Below are positions 11,252 through 22,092 of a stretch of 56,759 nt of DNA, one piece after another. The first letter of the stretch is position 1. Every line of letters starts with the position of its first letter. Source of the stretch: Phytophthora quininea (Eukaryota; Oomycota; Peronosporomycetes; Peronosporales; Peronosporaceae); assembly GCA_011947345.1 (NCBI GenBank), contig JAAVTG010000164.1, positions 1 to 56,759 on the forward strand. The letters are read 5' to 3'. Below the pieces are notes generated by a model, which ran no database searches, had not been told where the DNA came from, and was given only the letters and a program-made list of their open reading frames with translations. A program made the translations under genes and the position numbers.

Positions 11252-11774
11252 ATGGCCAGCCAGCAGCTCAAGGACGACGCTGGCGCAGCAGCGGCAGTGA
11301 AGCTGGATGATGCAGAAGTGGAGCGGCGTCGGAAACAGCGAGACCTCAAGCGCAAGTCACGCGAACGGAAAAAGGTAAGTGCGTACGGGTGATTGTGGCT
11401 GGCGTGTTCGTTGGAGCTGACTGGCGACACGTTGGTTTCGTTTGGCGTTGATTCCATAGAGAAATCTTTTGGAGCTGCAGACCACAGCGCAGCAGTTGGA
11501 GCTTGAGTACAAGCAGCTTGTCGCCGCGAAGCTGATGAGGGAGCAACAACTTGATGTGAAGACGGAGCCGAACACGACGGAGCTTGAGCAGTCTCGGCTA
11601 GTGGACCTCCAGGAGAAGTACAAGGCCGTTCGGCAGGAGATGCACGAGCTGCGAGATCAAATGTCGGGATTCAAGCAGAAGCTGGAGGAGTATGAGCGCT
11701 TTATTGCCATGCTGGACGGCCATTTGATGGGCTTTCAGGACACGCAGACACAGCAGGACGAGGCGGCCAGTTGA
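11252..11774 (+). CDS. bZIP transcription factor with Gln in place of the invariant Asn
   Basis: A two-exon gene: exon 1 is 11252-11374, an 85-bp intron (GTAAGT...CCATAG) is 11375-11459, and exon 2 is 11460-11774, encoding about 145 residues. The basic region EVERRRKQRDLKRKSRERKK (residues 22-41) is followed by a zipper with Leu at 47, 54 and 61, then a second long coiled-coil stretch. In canonical bZIPs an Asn sits eight residues before the conserved Arg (N-x7-R); here it is Gln29 with Arg37. Oomycete bZIPs are known for substitutions at this position, which changes base contacts. The intron falls between the basic region and the zipper in phase 0. It should act as a nuclear DNA-binding dimer; targets are unknown. 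No frameshift is seen. Confidence 0.85.
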
Positions 11775-13537
11775 CGGCGCGTTTGAAGTGCATTGAATAA
11801 GTATTGAGGGTAGCAAGACAGGAGAAGAAATTATGAATCAACACCGAATAAACTCACGGTCGAGGCGCGACTGGCAACGTCGGACGAAGTCGCTATATGG
11901 CGTGGAATTGCTGTCGCTGGCAACGTGTGGACAGGCTTACGCTCTTTGCTTCAAAATGGACGTAAACACCATATGGGCGTGCAGTCACGGCATCACGAGA
12001 ATTGTCGCCGAGAACCTTCTTGCCGCCAAGGCAAAGGCTGCCGCTGAGATGACATCAATCCGCTGCTGCTCAGCGCGACGCCTAGCTGACTCGGAGCTGA
12101 TCATTCCTTGGGCTCGACCAGTGGTGTTCCGCGACACCCGCTTCGCTGTGCCCGGTCGTCTAACGACGAGGAGTTTGGGGATGACGCGCTCTTCTCACAC
12201 CTTGGACATCAATGACCTCTATGCTCGTTGTTCAGCAAATGACCTGCTGCAAGTCGACTCCACGCAAGCGCTTGTGCTCCAGGATACGTAGGACTGCTCA
12301 AATCGGTGTGCCTGTTGTCACCAAGTCTCTAAAAGACAACTTGAACAGGGTGAAGCAGAGGAAACGGTACTTTTGTTGTGGTGTAGTCTTAGCAACGGCG
12401 TTCATCTTGAGAGGGGTTTGCACTTGTGTGGATTGAGAATGACATAGCTGTCCACCAGCATCTGGAACTCGGTCAACTTGGATTCGACACCCTACTGGTT
12501 CGCCACGAACGCAAACCAGTGGTTTGATACCGCGTCTGCGCCACCAATAAGCCAACGCTGTAGTAGACCAGATTCGAAGGGTGGCAGTTCTGCAGCGCCC
12601 ACTTCGACGACGCAATTGTCTTGCTTGGCCAAGAGCCACACTACATAAAGCAGAGCGTCTCCTGGCGCACCATTGCACGGGACTCGGATATCAACACCTC
12701 GGCAGCTGGTACGTCGATCTCACATAGACGACTGATTTCGATGCTACTTCTCATGGGTTTGGTTGTCCCCGGACAAGCGAGCAAGGCTACAGCAAGTACA
12801 AGCTAGACGTGTCATGTCGAAACTCAAATGTAACAATCTTGCTACAAGACCCAAACCCCAGTTTTCCCACGAGGAAGGCTGCTGCTTTCGGCAATTTCCG
12901 GTAGCCAAGAAGGCCATCTTGCACTCAAAGCATTTGAAGCATTGGCACCGGCCGATGTTGTATTTCTTGTACTGGAGAGAAGAGGATTGGACGGGCGGTC
13001 TACCTGACCGCAGTTCTGGTGATTGGTGAGGTCGATACCATGGTGAAAGTCCTCGTTAAAAGCGGTTGTGCAGTGCGATTGTATTGTAGCTGACTTTTGC
13101 TACCACGACTATACAAAAAGAGGACAGCATGCTTCTTTACTCCAGAAGCAAAATTACTAAAGAGAAGAAGAACGATGTCGGCAAAGATATACAAGGCGAT
13201 TTTCTGCGGGTTTATGGCGTTCAGGGTGTTGGAGTGAGATTTAGTTTGGACTCATGGCGACATTGACCCGCGGCCAGTGCTCTTGGAAAGGGGATTCTTG
13301 TATTTGTGCAGCAGTAGCTAGGCGAGCTATTCGTTCTTTCAGTCTCATACATTCCTCAAACTCACAAGGGTCTTGGTGGGCCTCGCATCGCAACAGGGTT
13401 ATGCGCCCAATGGCGACCTCTAGCAGCAAGACAGAATACTCAACAAAGATTGCGCACGTCGCCTGAACGAAGGAAGGACGCCAGAAGGACTGGAGCGGCC
13501 GTGACTAGCATCTCTAGAAGAATGTCACGATGCGCTA
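11775..13537. other. Intergenic, no supported gene
   Basis: An ATG-started frame of 152 codons at 11833-12291 is open, but I recognise no domain. The reverse strand over part of it is equally open. The rest (12300-13537) has many stops in all frames and may be old transposon DNA. I see no RNA gene or ordered repeat. Confidence 0.35.
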
Positions 13538-14614
13538 TGTGGTATAGAACTCCACGTGAAAACTCGTTGGTAGTACGGATAGACTCCACTCACAACAAAA
13601 CGTCAACCAGGAAGGTCAACGAGAGTTGGGGCTCAAATCGGAAGACCCAGATTCAGCCCTAGCACCGGGTCTGACTGGTCTTCCGATCCGTCCACGCAAA
13701 CTTACCAAGTGAACTCATGCCATTAGCACGAGATCACTGGCGCATCAAACCTCGCCGGCCCAACAGTAGAAGGATCCAAAGCTAATTAAGGCTAACTGCG
13801 AGTCCACCTAGGTCTCAGCCTGTGGTGACCTTTCGAGAAGCGGGGAGACACTCGGCCCCGAACACAAGCGCTGGCAATTCAGCCGTCACGCTCAACACAC
13901 TCAACCTCGCCACAAACTCTTGGCTTGGCTGAGGGGTGAGCACTGTCCTCACGGATAAACGTGCCCACCGATAGACATAACCCGCTCAAACGGGCGGACC
14001 CAGACGCAACGTACCGAAGACGATTCCACTGCCGGACTTGACCCTTGTATGCTTGAGGGAAATTCTGTTGTGTATATGTAGTGCCCATTCGGGCTTATGT
14101 AAATCCTATCTTTCCTACTTTCCACACAAATATGCAGTGAGATATGATCCGTTTCCTAACTGCGACCTCGCTGAACCCACCGCCGAGGTCCCCGAAGAAT
14201 TGCTGAGCTCCCAGACTGGTCACCGAGGTTTCGGAGAGGTCGGGTCGTTGCTACCGAGCCTTCCCAAGAGTCACCGAGGATCCAGCTGTAGCCAACGATC
14301 TTTCCCAACAGGCGCCGAGGCTCATAACAGTCGCCGAGGTCCGGAAAGGTCGCCTGGATCTTTGCCCGCTGGCAATGGTGAAGTCGGCGAGTCATCAGAT
14401 GTTCTGGGGAATGACCAATCACAGTGCCTTCCGTTGGGCATAGTGGGTTGATCCACAAAAGTGATTCCCGCCGACTGACCATTGAGACCTCGCCAGACTT
14501 AAAAATCCAGCCAATCAGGAAAACTCCGTTGGGGATGACCGTGAGCGAATCCTCGCCACGCATCGCGATGCCTCACGACTCGTCCCCGCTTCCCAAGCAG
14601 ATCACGATACCATA
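13538..14614 (-). repeat. 1077-bp LTR-like repeat, left inverted copy
   Basis: This block is a near-identical inverted copy of 38106-39182. Open frames of 135, 137 and 69 codons translate identically in both, and both copies are 1077 bp. It starts TGTGGTATAG and ends TACCATA; the partner ends TACCACA, so termini are short inverted TGTGGTA/TACCACA as in LTRs. Internally it repeats the motif CGCCGAGGT several times. No 4-6 bp target duplication was found beside either copy, and no PBS or polypurine tract adjoins it. A solo LTR fits best; a non-autonomous DNA element is the alternative. The open frames inside are not genes. Confidence 0.7.
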
Positions 14615-14837
14615 GCTCAGTGCTCGGAACACTTTGTGACACCGTTGGTCTAAGACCACAGTCACTCGACGGAGTACGTGTCGTCACCCAGCTATCAGCT
14701 CTTAAAGGCTCTTCAGGACTACAGTCCTTCACGGTACCGTCCACCGACTCGGACACACCGAAATTTAGTACCGTGGCCGACTCGGCCCAGTGCTCGCGCC
14801 AGTAGCGCTTCTGCTTCCTTTCAATACGGGAACCCAG

Positions 14838-15593
14838 TGTTGTCGCGGGCCTCGCAAACTGGTGCAAGCGTAATTGCAATGGTGTGGTATTTCTTGGGTC
14901 GGGCTGTTGGACGTCCTTATCCGGCAGATGCCGGCGCTGCACAACCGTGGCGTCTCCTGCTCAGGTAGCAGGACCTCCCAGGCGGAGGGTCCATCCAGGC
15001 GATGGGTGACGTTCACAGGAGCCGGAGACGACATGGGCACCGGAGGCATCTGCTGTCCGCTCGGCACGGACCCGCAAACCCCTCAAGCAACCGAGTCACA
15101 CACATGGAAAATGCAAGCACACTAGAACGCTGGAACTTCGGCAAGGATTCACCTCGCCAAGTCTACGGCCAGGTAGGCTACAACACCTCACCCACCCGAG
15201 CCCTGGTGGTCATCAACCACCACCCCAGTCTCTCCGTCCCAGGACTAGTCCGCACCCTCAGTAACCCACATGCAACACTCCCATGAACTTAACTCACTCT
15301 CTTTCGCTTCAGTGCTCAGATAGCCCCTTTAGTGTTGACCGATCCTGTCAAACTCGAGACTGAGAGGCGGGTGGGCGCCCGCCCACCTCCGCGCTCTCCT
15401 ACACTACCGAAGATCCTCTACCTACGTCCTTTCAGCTCCGCTTGAGCGTCTCCTCGACTGCGATCTTCGGCTTCCGTTGCTAAATGCCGTCTACTGCTGG
15501 CAATCTTCTCTGTTTCGCCCTCTTCCTGCAACTACTCGCAGTTCGTGTCCTATGCCATCTTGCTGGTACCTGTGCATCATCACCCTGCCTACT
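14838..15593 (-). repeat. Gypsy 3' LTR
   Basis: This is the 756-bp copy of the LTR at the element's downstream end. On the plus strand it starts TGTTGTCGCG and ends CCTGCCTACT. The integrase frame stops at 15589-15591, a few bases inside this LTR. The purine-rich tract GGTGGGGATGGCG (minus strand, about 15595-15610) directly abuts it and is the likely plus-strand primer. Confidence 0.9.
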
Positions 15594-17894
15594 CGCCATC
15601 CCCACCAAGCTCGTCCCCGAGCTTGCGATCGTCCACTAAAGCTTGAAATTCTGCCACATTCAGCCACTGCTGATGCACTGGGCCGTTCTCCTCCGTTTGA
15701 TACTCCACTTGGTACTCGAGCTCGTAGCGCCCGGCGCGATTCCTCTTGCGTCGTCTACCTCTCTCTACGATTGGCCCCACTATCGCGAGATCACGCAGAC
15801 TGCGCAGCCGCTGCTGCTTTCGCGGTCGGCCCCGACTTCTTAAAGCACTGACTCCTGCTACCGTGTTTTCTCTGTCCAAGGCCCCTGTCCGGTCATCCTT
15901 GCGGGCTCCGCTTTGTGCTTGCGCGCCGGATCCTGTCTCTGCTTCATGTTGCAAGGGCGGTCGATCATTCACTGCTACATTGTCTTCGTCGGGACCCTCT
16001 GTCTTGTGCTCTGTGGCTGCCTGTGTATTGCGCAGCGTATCGCGTCTTACTGCCCGTGCTTCTCGGGCGGCTCTTGCTGCTTCCTGTCGTTGTCGCTGCT
16101 CTGTGACGGCTTGCAGGTTTGGGACCTGCTCATCTTGGCGTCGCCGCTTCTGCACTGCCGGCGGCGGCTCCGTTGCCGTTCTTTTTCGTACTTTGGCTGC
16201 TGCTCGTGCTTTCTGTGCCCCAGTGTCTGTTTCCACGCTCGAGCCAATGAGCGCGTCCTGCTCCTGGCTAACAGGTCGTCGTAGTACTCGTCGCGGTGCA
16301 CTTGCTGGTGCAGTCGCTTCGGGTTCTGTGCATCTCTCGTTGCTGTCTGTTGTGGGGTTGGCACCGGTGGTCGAGCATCAGACTGGGCTCGCGTTGTTCC
16401 AGGTGCAACACTCTCATTGCCGGCATCTTCCGTCGCAGCGCCGCTTTGCACTTCTTCCGCTGCACTCTGCGCAACACCGCTCTCTTCGACACCTTGGCCC
16501 CACACATCAGGAACACTCTCCCCTTCATCGTCATCAAGATCGTCTATCATCTGCTGCAGCATCAACTCCCTCTGACTATCAGGACAGTGATAAGACGTCA
16601 AGAAGCTTACGTGTGTCACTAGTTGCTCTCCGTTATCGAGTCTCTTGACACGTCGATTATCATGTCCGACGTCGTCCTCAATTCTTGCCGGTCCGATCCA
16701 CCTGTGAACAAGCTTCGTGGTGCCTTTGCCTCGTGGCGGTCGCAACACCCAAACCAAGTCTCCGGCTTTGAACCTCGAGTTTCTTCTCGTCCTCCTGTTA
16801 TAGTATCTCTCCCTCCGCGCTTGATCTCGCGCGGCCGCTTGCCGAGCGAGTACTCTGGCCGTGTCCATGTGAGCGACCAGATTACGGTGATAGTCCGCCC
16901 ACTGCCCAACCTGCGTTACACCGCTGGCCCTGAGTAGCTCATTCGGCGCCTTCAGCCGGCGACCTAACAGCAGCTCATTTGGCGAGTATCCCGTCGTCGT
17001 GTGCCGTGCTCCATTATATGCGTACAGCGCACAAGGTAACCAGTCGTCCCAGTCTTTCTGATCGCCGTTCACGTACATGCTAACCATATCTTTCCAGGAT
17101 CTGTGAAAACGCTCAACCAGTCCCAGCAATGCCGGTCTGTAAGGTACAGGCGTCGTTTGCTTTGCCTGCAACAACGCCACTAACTCCTCAATCACACGTC
17201 CGTTCAATTCAGGCGCGCCGTCCATGATAATCTCGCGTAGTGGTCCGTAGACCAATATGATGCGCTCCACGATGAACCTTGCCACATCCCTGGCCGTATG
17301 TGTCGGAACTGCCACAGCGATGGCGTAGCGCGTGGCATATTCAACTGCCGCCACTACATATCGATTTCCTCTTGCTGAAATAGGTAACGGCCCAGCCACA
17401 TCTAGTGCCCAGCGATCACAAACATCTCCTAGGCCCAGAGCTCTCAGTGGAGGTATCACCTCCTTTGGTCTTGCTTTTCGTGTACCGCAATCACGGCAAC
17501 CTCGAACCCAAGTTCTCACCGTAGCTCCCATGTCCGGCCACCAGTAAACAGCTGCAATTCGCGCGAATGTCTGCGGAATCCGCAGGTGACACGCGAAAAT
17601 AGAGTCATGGGCTTCACGTAGTGCCTTATGTCTTAGCGTCACCGGCAAAATCACCCGCCGTTCTCCACCGGGTGTACGGGCGTACACAAGTCCTGCGTCT
17701 TTGACAATCTCTCTGGCTCCGTGCCTCCGCGCTCTAAGTAACTTTGCAACCTGTTTGTCGTGTTCTTGGTGCTGGCGAATCTCTTGGTCTGTGAGCTGTC
17801 CAGTGTTTGCTGTAGCTGCCACCACCTCAAGCGGCGATTCCTCTGACTCCAGTGTTGGTGCTGCTGCCTCGATCACGGTCGCCACTTTGGCCAT
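15589..17894 (-). CDS. Gypsy integrase with AT-hook and chromo-like tail (one frameshift)
   Basis: The N-terminal zinc site H..H..C-x2-C (ending GCRDCGTRK) is followed by the catalytic core: Asp in RWALDVAGPLP, Asp in IIMDGAPELN and Glu in GLVERFHRSW, with exactly 35 residues between the second Asp and the Glu (D,D35E). A basic/GPY-type region follows (AGDLVWVLRPPRGKG). After a frame change near 16255-16275 the tail holds an AT-hook (SRGRPRKQQ) and a short chromo-like segment (LEYQVEYQTEENGPVHQQWL). Such tails tether integration to chosen chromatin. The frame ends at the LTR boundary. The glycine-rich stretch before the Glu (PYRPALLGLVE) departs from the common PYHPQTNG. Confidence 0.85.
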
Positions 17895-17998
17895 GACGGC
17901 TTGTACTGACCTCGCTATACCGGTTGCTGTTGTTTTTCGGTCGCGGTCGTGGTTTTCGTTCTAACACTATTCACAGCTGCAGCTGCCGAGTCTGTTGG

Positions 17999-19856
17999 TC
18001 ATGCCAGGACCTTCGTTGCTACCGTCTCCGTGCCCGTTGGCGCTGCACGTGCCCCGATTGGTGTTGGTTCCACCTCTCCACCTGCACCTTCATCCACAGG
18101 AGCTCTTGACAAGGCATCAGCTACCACATTGGTTGATCCTGGGTGATACACAATCCTGAAGTCGTTCTCTTGCAATTGGAGCGACCACCGGTGCAACCTA
18201 CCCGTCAGATCTTTGGCGGTCATCAGCCACCGCAAGGCTGAGTGATCGGTGACCAACTTGAATCTCTTGCCGTACAGATAGGGCCGGAACAATTTAATAG
18301 CCCACACTACGGCTGCACATTCAAGATCCGTAATGCCATACTTCGCGACTGTCTCCGAGTTGACCTTGGACGCAAAAGCTATGGGTTGATCGCCTCTACC
18401 TTGATCCTGCATCAACGCTGCACCCAAACCAACTACTGAGGCATCTGTTACTAACCTGAATGGCTTGCTGAAATCTGGGTATGCCAAAAGAGGGCGCTCA
18501 GTCAATTCATGTTTCAGTTGCTCAAATGCTTGCTGCTGTTCCTCGCCCCACTGCCACACATTTTTCTTCCGCAGCAACTTCGTCAACGGAGCAGCTTTTG
18601 TACCGAAGTTGGGAACAAATCTCCGGTAGTAACCAGCTAAATGAACGAATCTCTTGACACCAGCGGCATCAATCGGGACAGGAAAATCTCGCACGCTTTT
18701 CACTAGCCTCTCTATGGGCCGTACTCCGTTGACGTCAAGCTCGTGACCTAAGTACTCCAGTCGGTTGGTACCGAAGCTGCACTTGGAGGCCTTCAGGGAT
18801 AACCCCGCTCGTGACAACCTCTCTAACACTGCTGCCAACTCCACTACGTGCCGAGCTACATTTCCCTTGGTGTAGATAATCACATCGTCCAAATAAAATA
18901 AGCAGCACTGCCACGACAACCCACGCAACACCGCGTCCATAATCCGCTGAAACGTCCCAGGTGCGTTTGCCAAACCGAACGGCATCCTCACGAAGCGGAA
19001 CAAACCCCGGCGCGTCACGAAACCGGTCTTGTCACGGTCAGCTCTGGCCACGGGTACTTGCCAGTAGCCAGCATGCATATCCAGACTCGAAAATCGCTCA
19101 GAACCGTGCATACTTTCCAGAGTGTCGTCAATTCTGGGCAACGGATAGATATCCTTCTCGGTCACAGCATTGAGCATGCGGTAGTCGATGCAAAAAGCGC
19201 ACGCTCCCGTCCTTCTTCTTGACCAGAACCACCGGAAAACCCCACGATCCTTGACTCTCCTCAATGACACCATCCTTAAGCATCTTACTGACCTCTGCGT
19301 CGATTGTCTCTTGCTCAATTCTCGAGTAGCGTCGTGGTCGAACCTTTATAGGCGCCTCGTTTCCCGTGTGGATCGCGTGCTCGATTCCCAGGGTCGTCAT
19401 CGGAGGGCAACCTTTCTGTGGTTCGATCAACCTGGGGTAATTCCTGAGAAGCATCAGCAGTAGGTCTTTGTCGGAATCTTCCATGTCCCCAAGCTGCAGG
19501 TCAGACTCGTTACTCAATGGTTCGTCACGTACTCGTAATATTTCAGTCAACCACTTTCGTACTTCGTCCCGATCCATGTCACTGCCGATATTTACGAGCT
19601 CTGTACCTTCAGCTAACGGCGCCCATGTCCCCAATGTTTCTCGTGTCGGCAGTTTAGTCTTGCGGCCTTGCAGGTTCAATACTGGTACCGTCATCTGTCC
19701 ATTTTCGACCTTGGTAACGGTAGGAGCAAGAAGAAGATGTTTCTCGGTTCTCGACATGGGCATGAAGATTCCCGTGGCCCCATCCTCTGCGGCAACAGCC
19801 AACTTCACGTTGTGCATTGTCTGGCTCACAATCTTTGCTGGTCTTGCTACTCTCAC
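17999..19856 (-). CDS. Gypsy reverse transcriptase and RNase H (one frameshift)
   Basis: RT starts with VIEESQGSWGFPVVLVKKKD. A single frame change near 19195-19215 leads into CIDYRMLNAVTEKDIYPLPR, then SSLDMHAGYWQV, RMPFGLANAPGTFQ and the catalytic YLDDVIIYT, in the order of Ty3/Gypsy RT. The connection region follows and then RNase H (VTDASVVGLGAAL, LECAAVVWAIKLFRPYLYG, TDHSALRWL, NVVADALSR). It converts element RNA into cDNA in the virus-like particle. All catalytic Asp residues are present, so only the indel prevents a complete frame. Confidence 0.9.
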
Positions 19857-19891
19857 CTTGGATTACGCCAATTCTTGCGGCAGTACAGTAC

Positions 19892-20704
19892 CTATACCCG
19901 TAAAGGCACTACAACTTTCTTGCCCCCGTCGTACCATTTCATCTCACTGGCCACGAAATCAATTTTCACTCCCTTGGCATACATCCAGTCTTCGCCGATG
20001 AGGAAATCTTCAGTGGGGCTGTCCACGAGCAGCGCATCTACTTGTATCCTTTGCTGATACTGTGTCTTGAGTGTGAATCTCCACACGCCCAAAACTCGCA
20101 CCGCAACGCCACTGAAACCCTCCATGAAGTCAACAGGTGCCTGCTCACGCAGCTTCTCGCCGAACGCTGCCCAGCTTGCACCAGCCACGCAGTACTGTGC
20201 ACCGGTATCTATCTTCACTTGGCGCTGTTTCCCCTTAACTGTCACGGTAGCGGTAGGTAGCAAATCGATGGTCTGGGCGCGTGACGCCCGCAGTTTACCG
20301 ACTCTCACCGGTTGCTCTTGTCCTTCGATTACTTGGACCGATGGCTGTTCATAGAGTCCACCACTACAATACTGGTACTTCTTTCGCCCCCGCCGCTTGT
20401 GCGTCATCTTCAACAGGGTGCTTCGTGCAAGTGGCAGCACCGACTGTATAGCGCCAGCTTCTTCCGCGGTGAATCGCCTTGCTCTGCGGATACCGTGCTT
20501 TCTCACGTCGTCCAAGTACATGAACGTTCCCTCAGGACACAGAGTAGCGGCGTCCCTTGTAGCTCTCAGCCTCAGTACCCGCGCTTCGGCTTTCCTCACA
20601 TTCCGCTCGTATCTACGCCGTACTCTCGACGCTTGCACTGATGTGTCGGTGGTCGCGTTCCAGGCGTCCGCCCCTATAGTGCGCAATCCAGCCGCGGCCG
20701 TCAT
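19892..20704 (-). CDS. Gypsy aspartic protease region
   Basis: The first half is charged and lacks a known domain (HKRRGRKKYQYCSGG near the middle). The protease core has the active-site motif VKIDTGAQYCVAG (D-T-G-A), a hydrophobic flap region and the distal LLVDSPTEDFLIGEDWM. The frame is continuous with the ORF upstream except for an in-frame TAG at 20705-20707 directly before its ATG. After the stop at 19892 the RT frame resumes, with a likely 1-base slip in TTT near 19909 and a TAA shortly after. It cleaves the Gag-Pol polyprotein. Confidence 0.8.
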   Translation of the reverse strand: MTAAAGLRTIGADAWNATTDTSVQASRVRRRYERNVRKAEARVLRLRATRDAATLCPEGTFMYLDDVRKHGIRRARRFTAEEAGAIQSVLPLARSTLLKMTHKRRGRKKYQYCSGGLYEQPSVQVIEGQEQPVRVGKLRASRAQTIDLLPTATVTVKGKQRQVKIDTGAQYCVAGASWAAFGEKLREQAPVDFMEGFSGVAVRVLGVWRFTLKTQYQQRIQVDALLVDSPTEDFLIGEDWMYAKGVKIDFVASEMKWYDGGKKVVVPLRV

Positions 20705-22092
20705 CTATTGACTAGCGACAACGTCACGCGTAGCGTTCTCGCCTATTATGTTTCTTGTAGCTCGTCCGCCTAGCCGTACCGCTTCAGCGATGGCCAATCT
20801 TGCGATACCTTCCGTCAGCGCCGCTTCACGCGACTGCACTTCGTGTATAGCCCTGTTGGCCCTTGTGCTCCAGATGAGAGCCTCCATGAACTCCTCACTC
20901 GGCTCCGACATCACAATATTCTGTTCCAGTGCAACTCCCGGCTCAATATCATGGCTAAGCACCGGAATGCTTCCTCCGTCCGCGAGATGTGACGTGAATG
21001 CCTGTACTTCCTGCTCGGTGGCGCACTCCGCGTCGCACAACGCGTCGCGTGCAGCGCGGGCCTTCTTTCTCCGTCGCTGTCGAAGCAGGCGCTTTTCCGC
21101 CTTAGCCGCCCACCGCGCTGCCTCCAGTTTGTCACGTTCCTTGAGCATAACGTCAGCGACCCGTAGCTGCAGTGCCTTGGCTTTTGTGGAATGGCGTCTC
21201 TGCATTTCGGTATTGATGGCCCTTGCAACCTCGCCAGGACTTGCACTCTCTTGTTCCGGCGATATCGCTGTTGATGGTCCCGGGCTACTGGCGATCGGCG
21301 CCAGCTTGAACACTCCAGCGCTCTCACGCTCTCGTCTCTGCAACTTGCTCTGAAAGGCCATGAGGCCCCGCTTTGCCTCTGAGGGTACCAACTCATCGCT
21401 GCCGTGTCCTGCACTTGTGCCGTTATCGATAACTTGGCCGACAGTTTTTCTCGTACCGGTCGCCCTTGCTCTTCCGTGGCAACACTCGTCGGGACTGGCA
21501 CGCTCCTCGATTCCGATGCTGCCCCCGCGTGGCACCTCTGTCAGGACCCAGTAGGTCCGCTGTACTTGCGGTGCTCTTGGTGCGTACTGCGCCATCCCCA
21601 GTATTAAGTGCACCGGTCCTCGCTGGTGACGATGCCTCTTCGCCACGCTCTCGGCCTTGTTCGCTGTGGACGCGATAACCATCTACCACGTGCCCTTCAT
21701 GAAGGCGTGGCGTTGCACCGTCCTCTGCCACTTCTTGTCGCCTCCGTTCCCCTCTTCCCTGTTCCTTGTCGTACCCCATCGAGCCCAAATCGACATGTTC
21801 GTGTGCGTTCTCAACGGCATCGGCCGTCTTAGCCCCTTGTGGCCATGGAGGGTCTGTGTTGCCTCTACGGCTGTCTCCTTACACTCTCGCCCTGTGTGCT
21901 CGTTACGACTTCCCCATGGACTTGTAGTCGGACTTGAGTCACCTGATTCTTCTTTATCCTCATGTACCACACGCAGCCACCCGCCCGCGTGCCGCGCGCG
22001 TACCCTCTTCTTCTTGAGCCGCCGCACACATCGCCTGCGCTTCGACCCTCTCCGTTCCCGATGTGATTCCGCGATTCGCGAGGCCGGGGCCC
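20705..22092 (-). CDS. Gypsy Gag-Pol linker, charged, poorly resolved
   Basis: From 21682 to 20705 one frame encodes an Arg/Glu/Ala-rich, coiled-coil-like segment (KERDKLEAARWAAKAEKRLLRQ) that ends VVASQ before a TAG. Between 22092 and about 21400 the coding-like sequence hops among all three frames, so several indels are likely. The ATG at 21682 is also directly preceded by an in-frame TAG. No conserved domain is visible; such linkers between the zinc knuckle and protease occur in large Gypsy elements. Confidence 0.6.

Noticed and set aside
13879..14563. Open frames of 69-137 codons on both strands of the 1077-bp repeat
   Set aside because: Overlapping frames on opposite strands cannot all be genes, none has a motif, and identity between copies simply reflects a recent repeat.
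15746..16648. 300-codon plus-strand frame over the Gypsy integrase tail
   Set aside because: It is the antisense shadow of the Arg/Ala/Gln-rich integrase tail. The minus strand carries the D,D35E core and fits the element's order.
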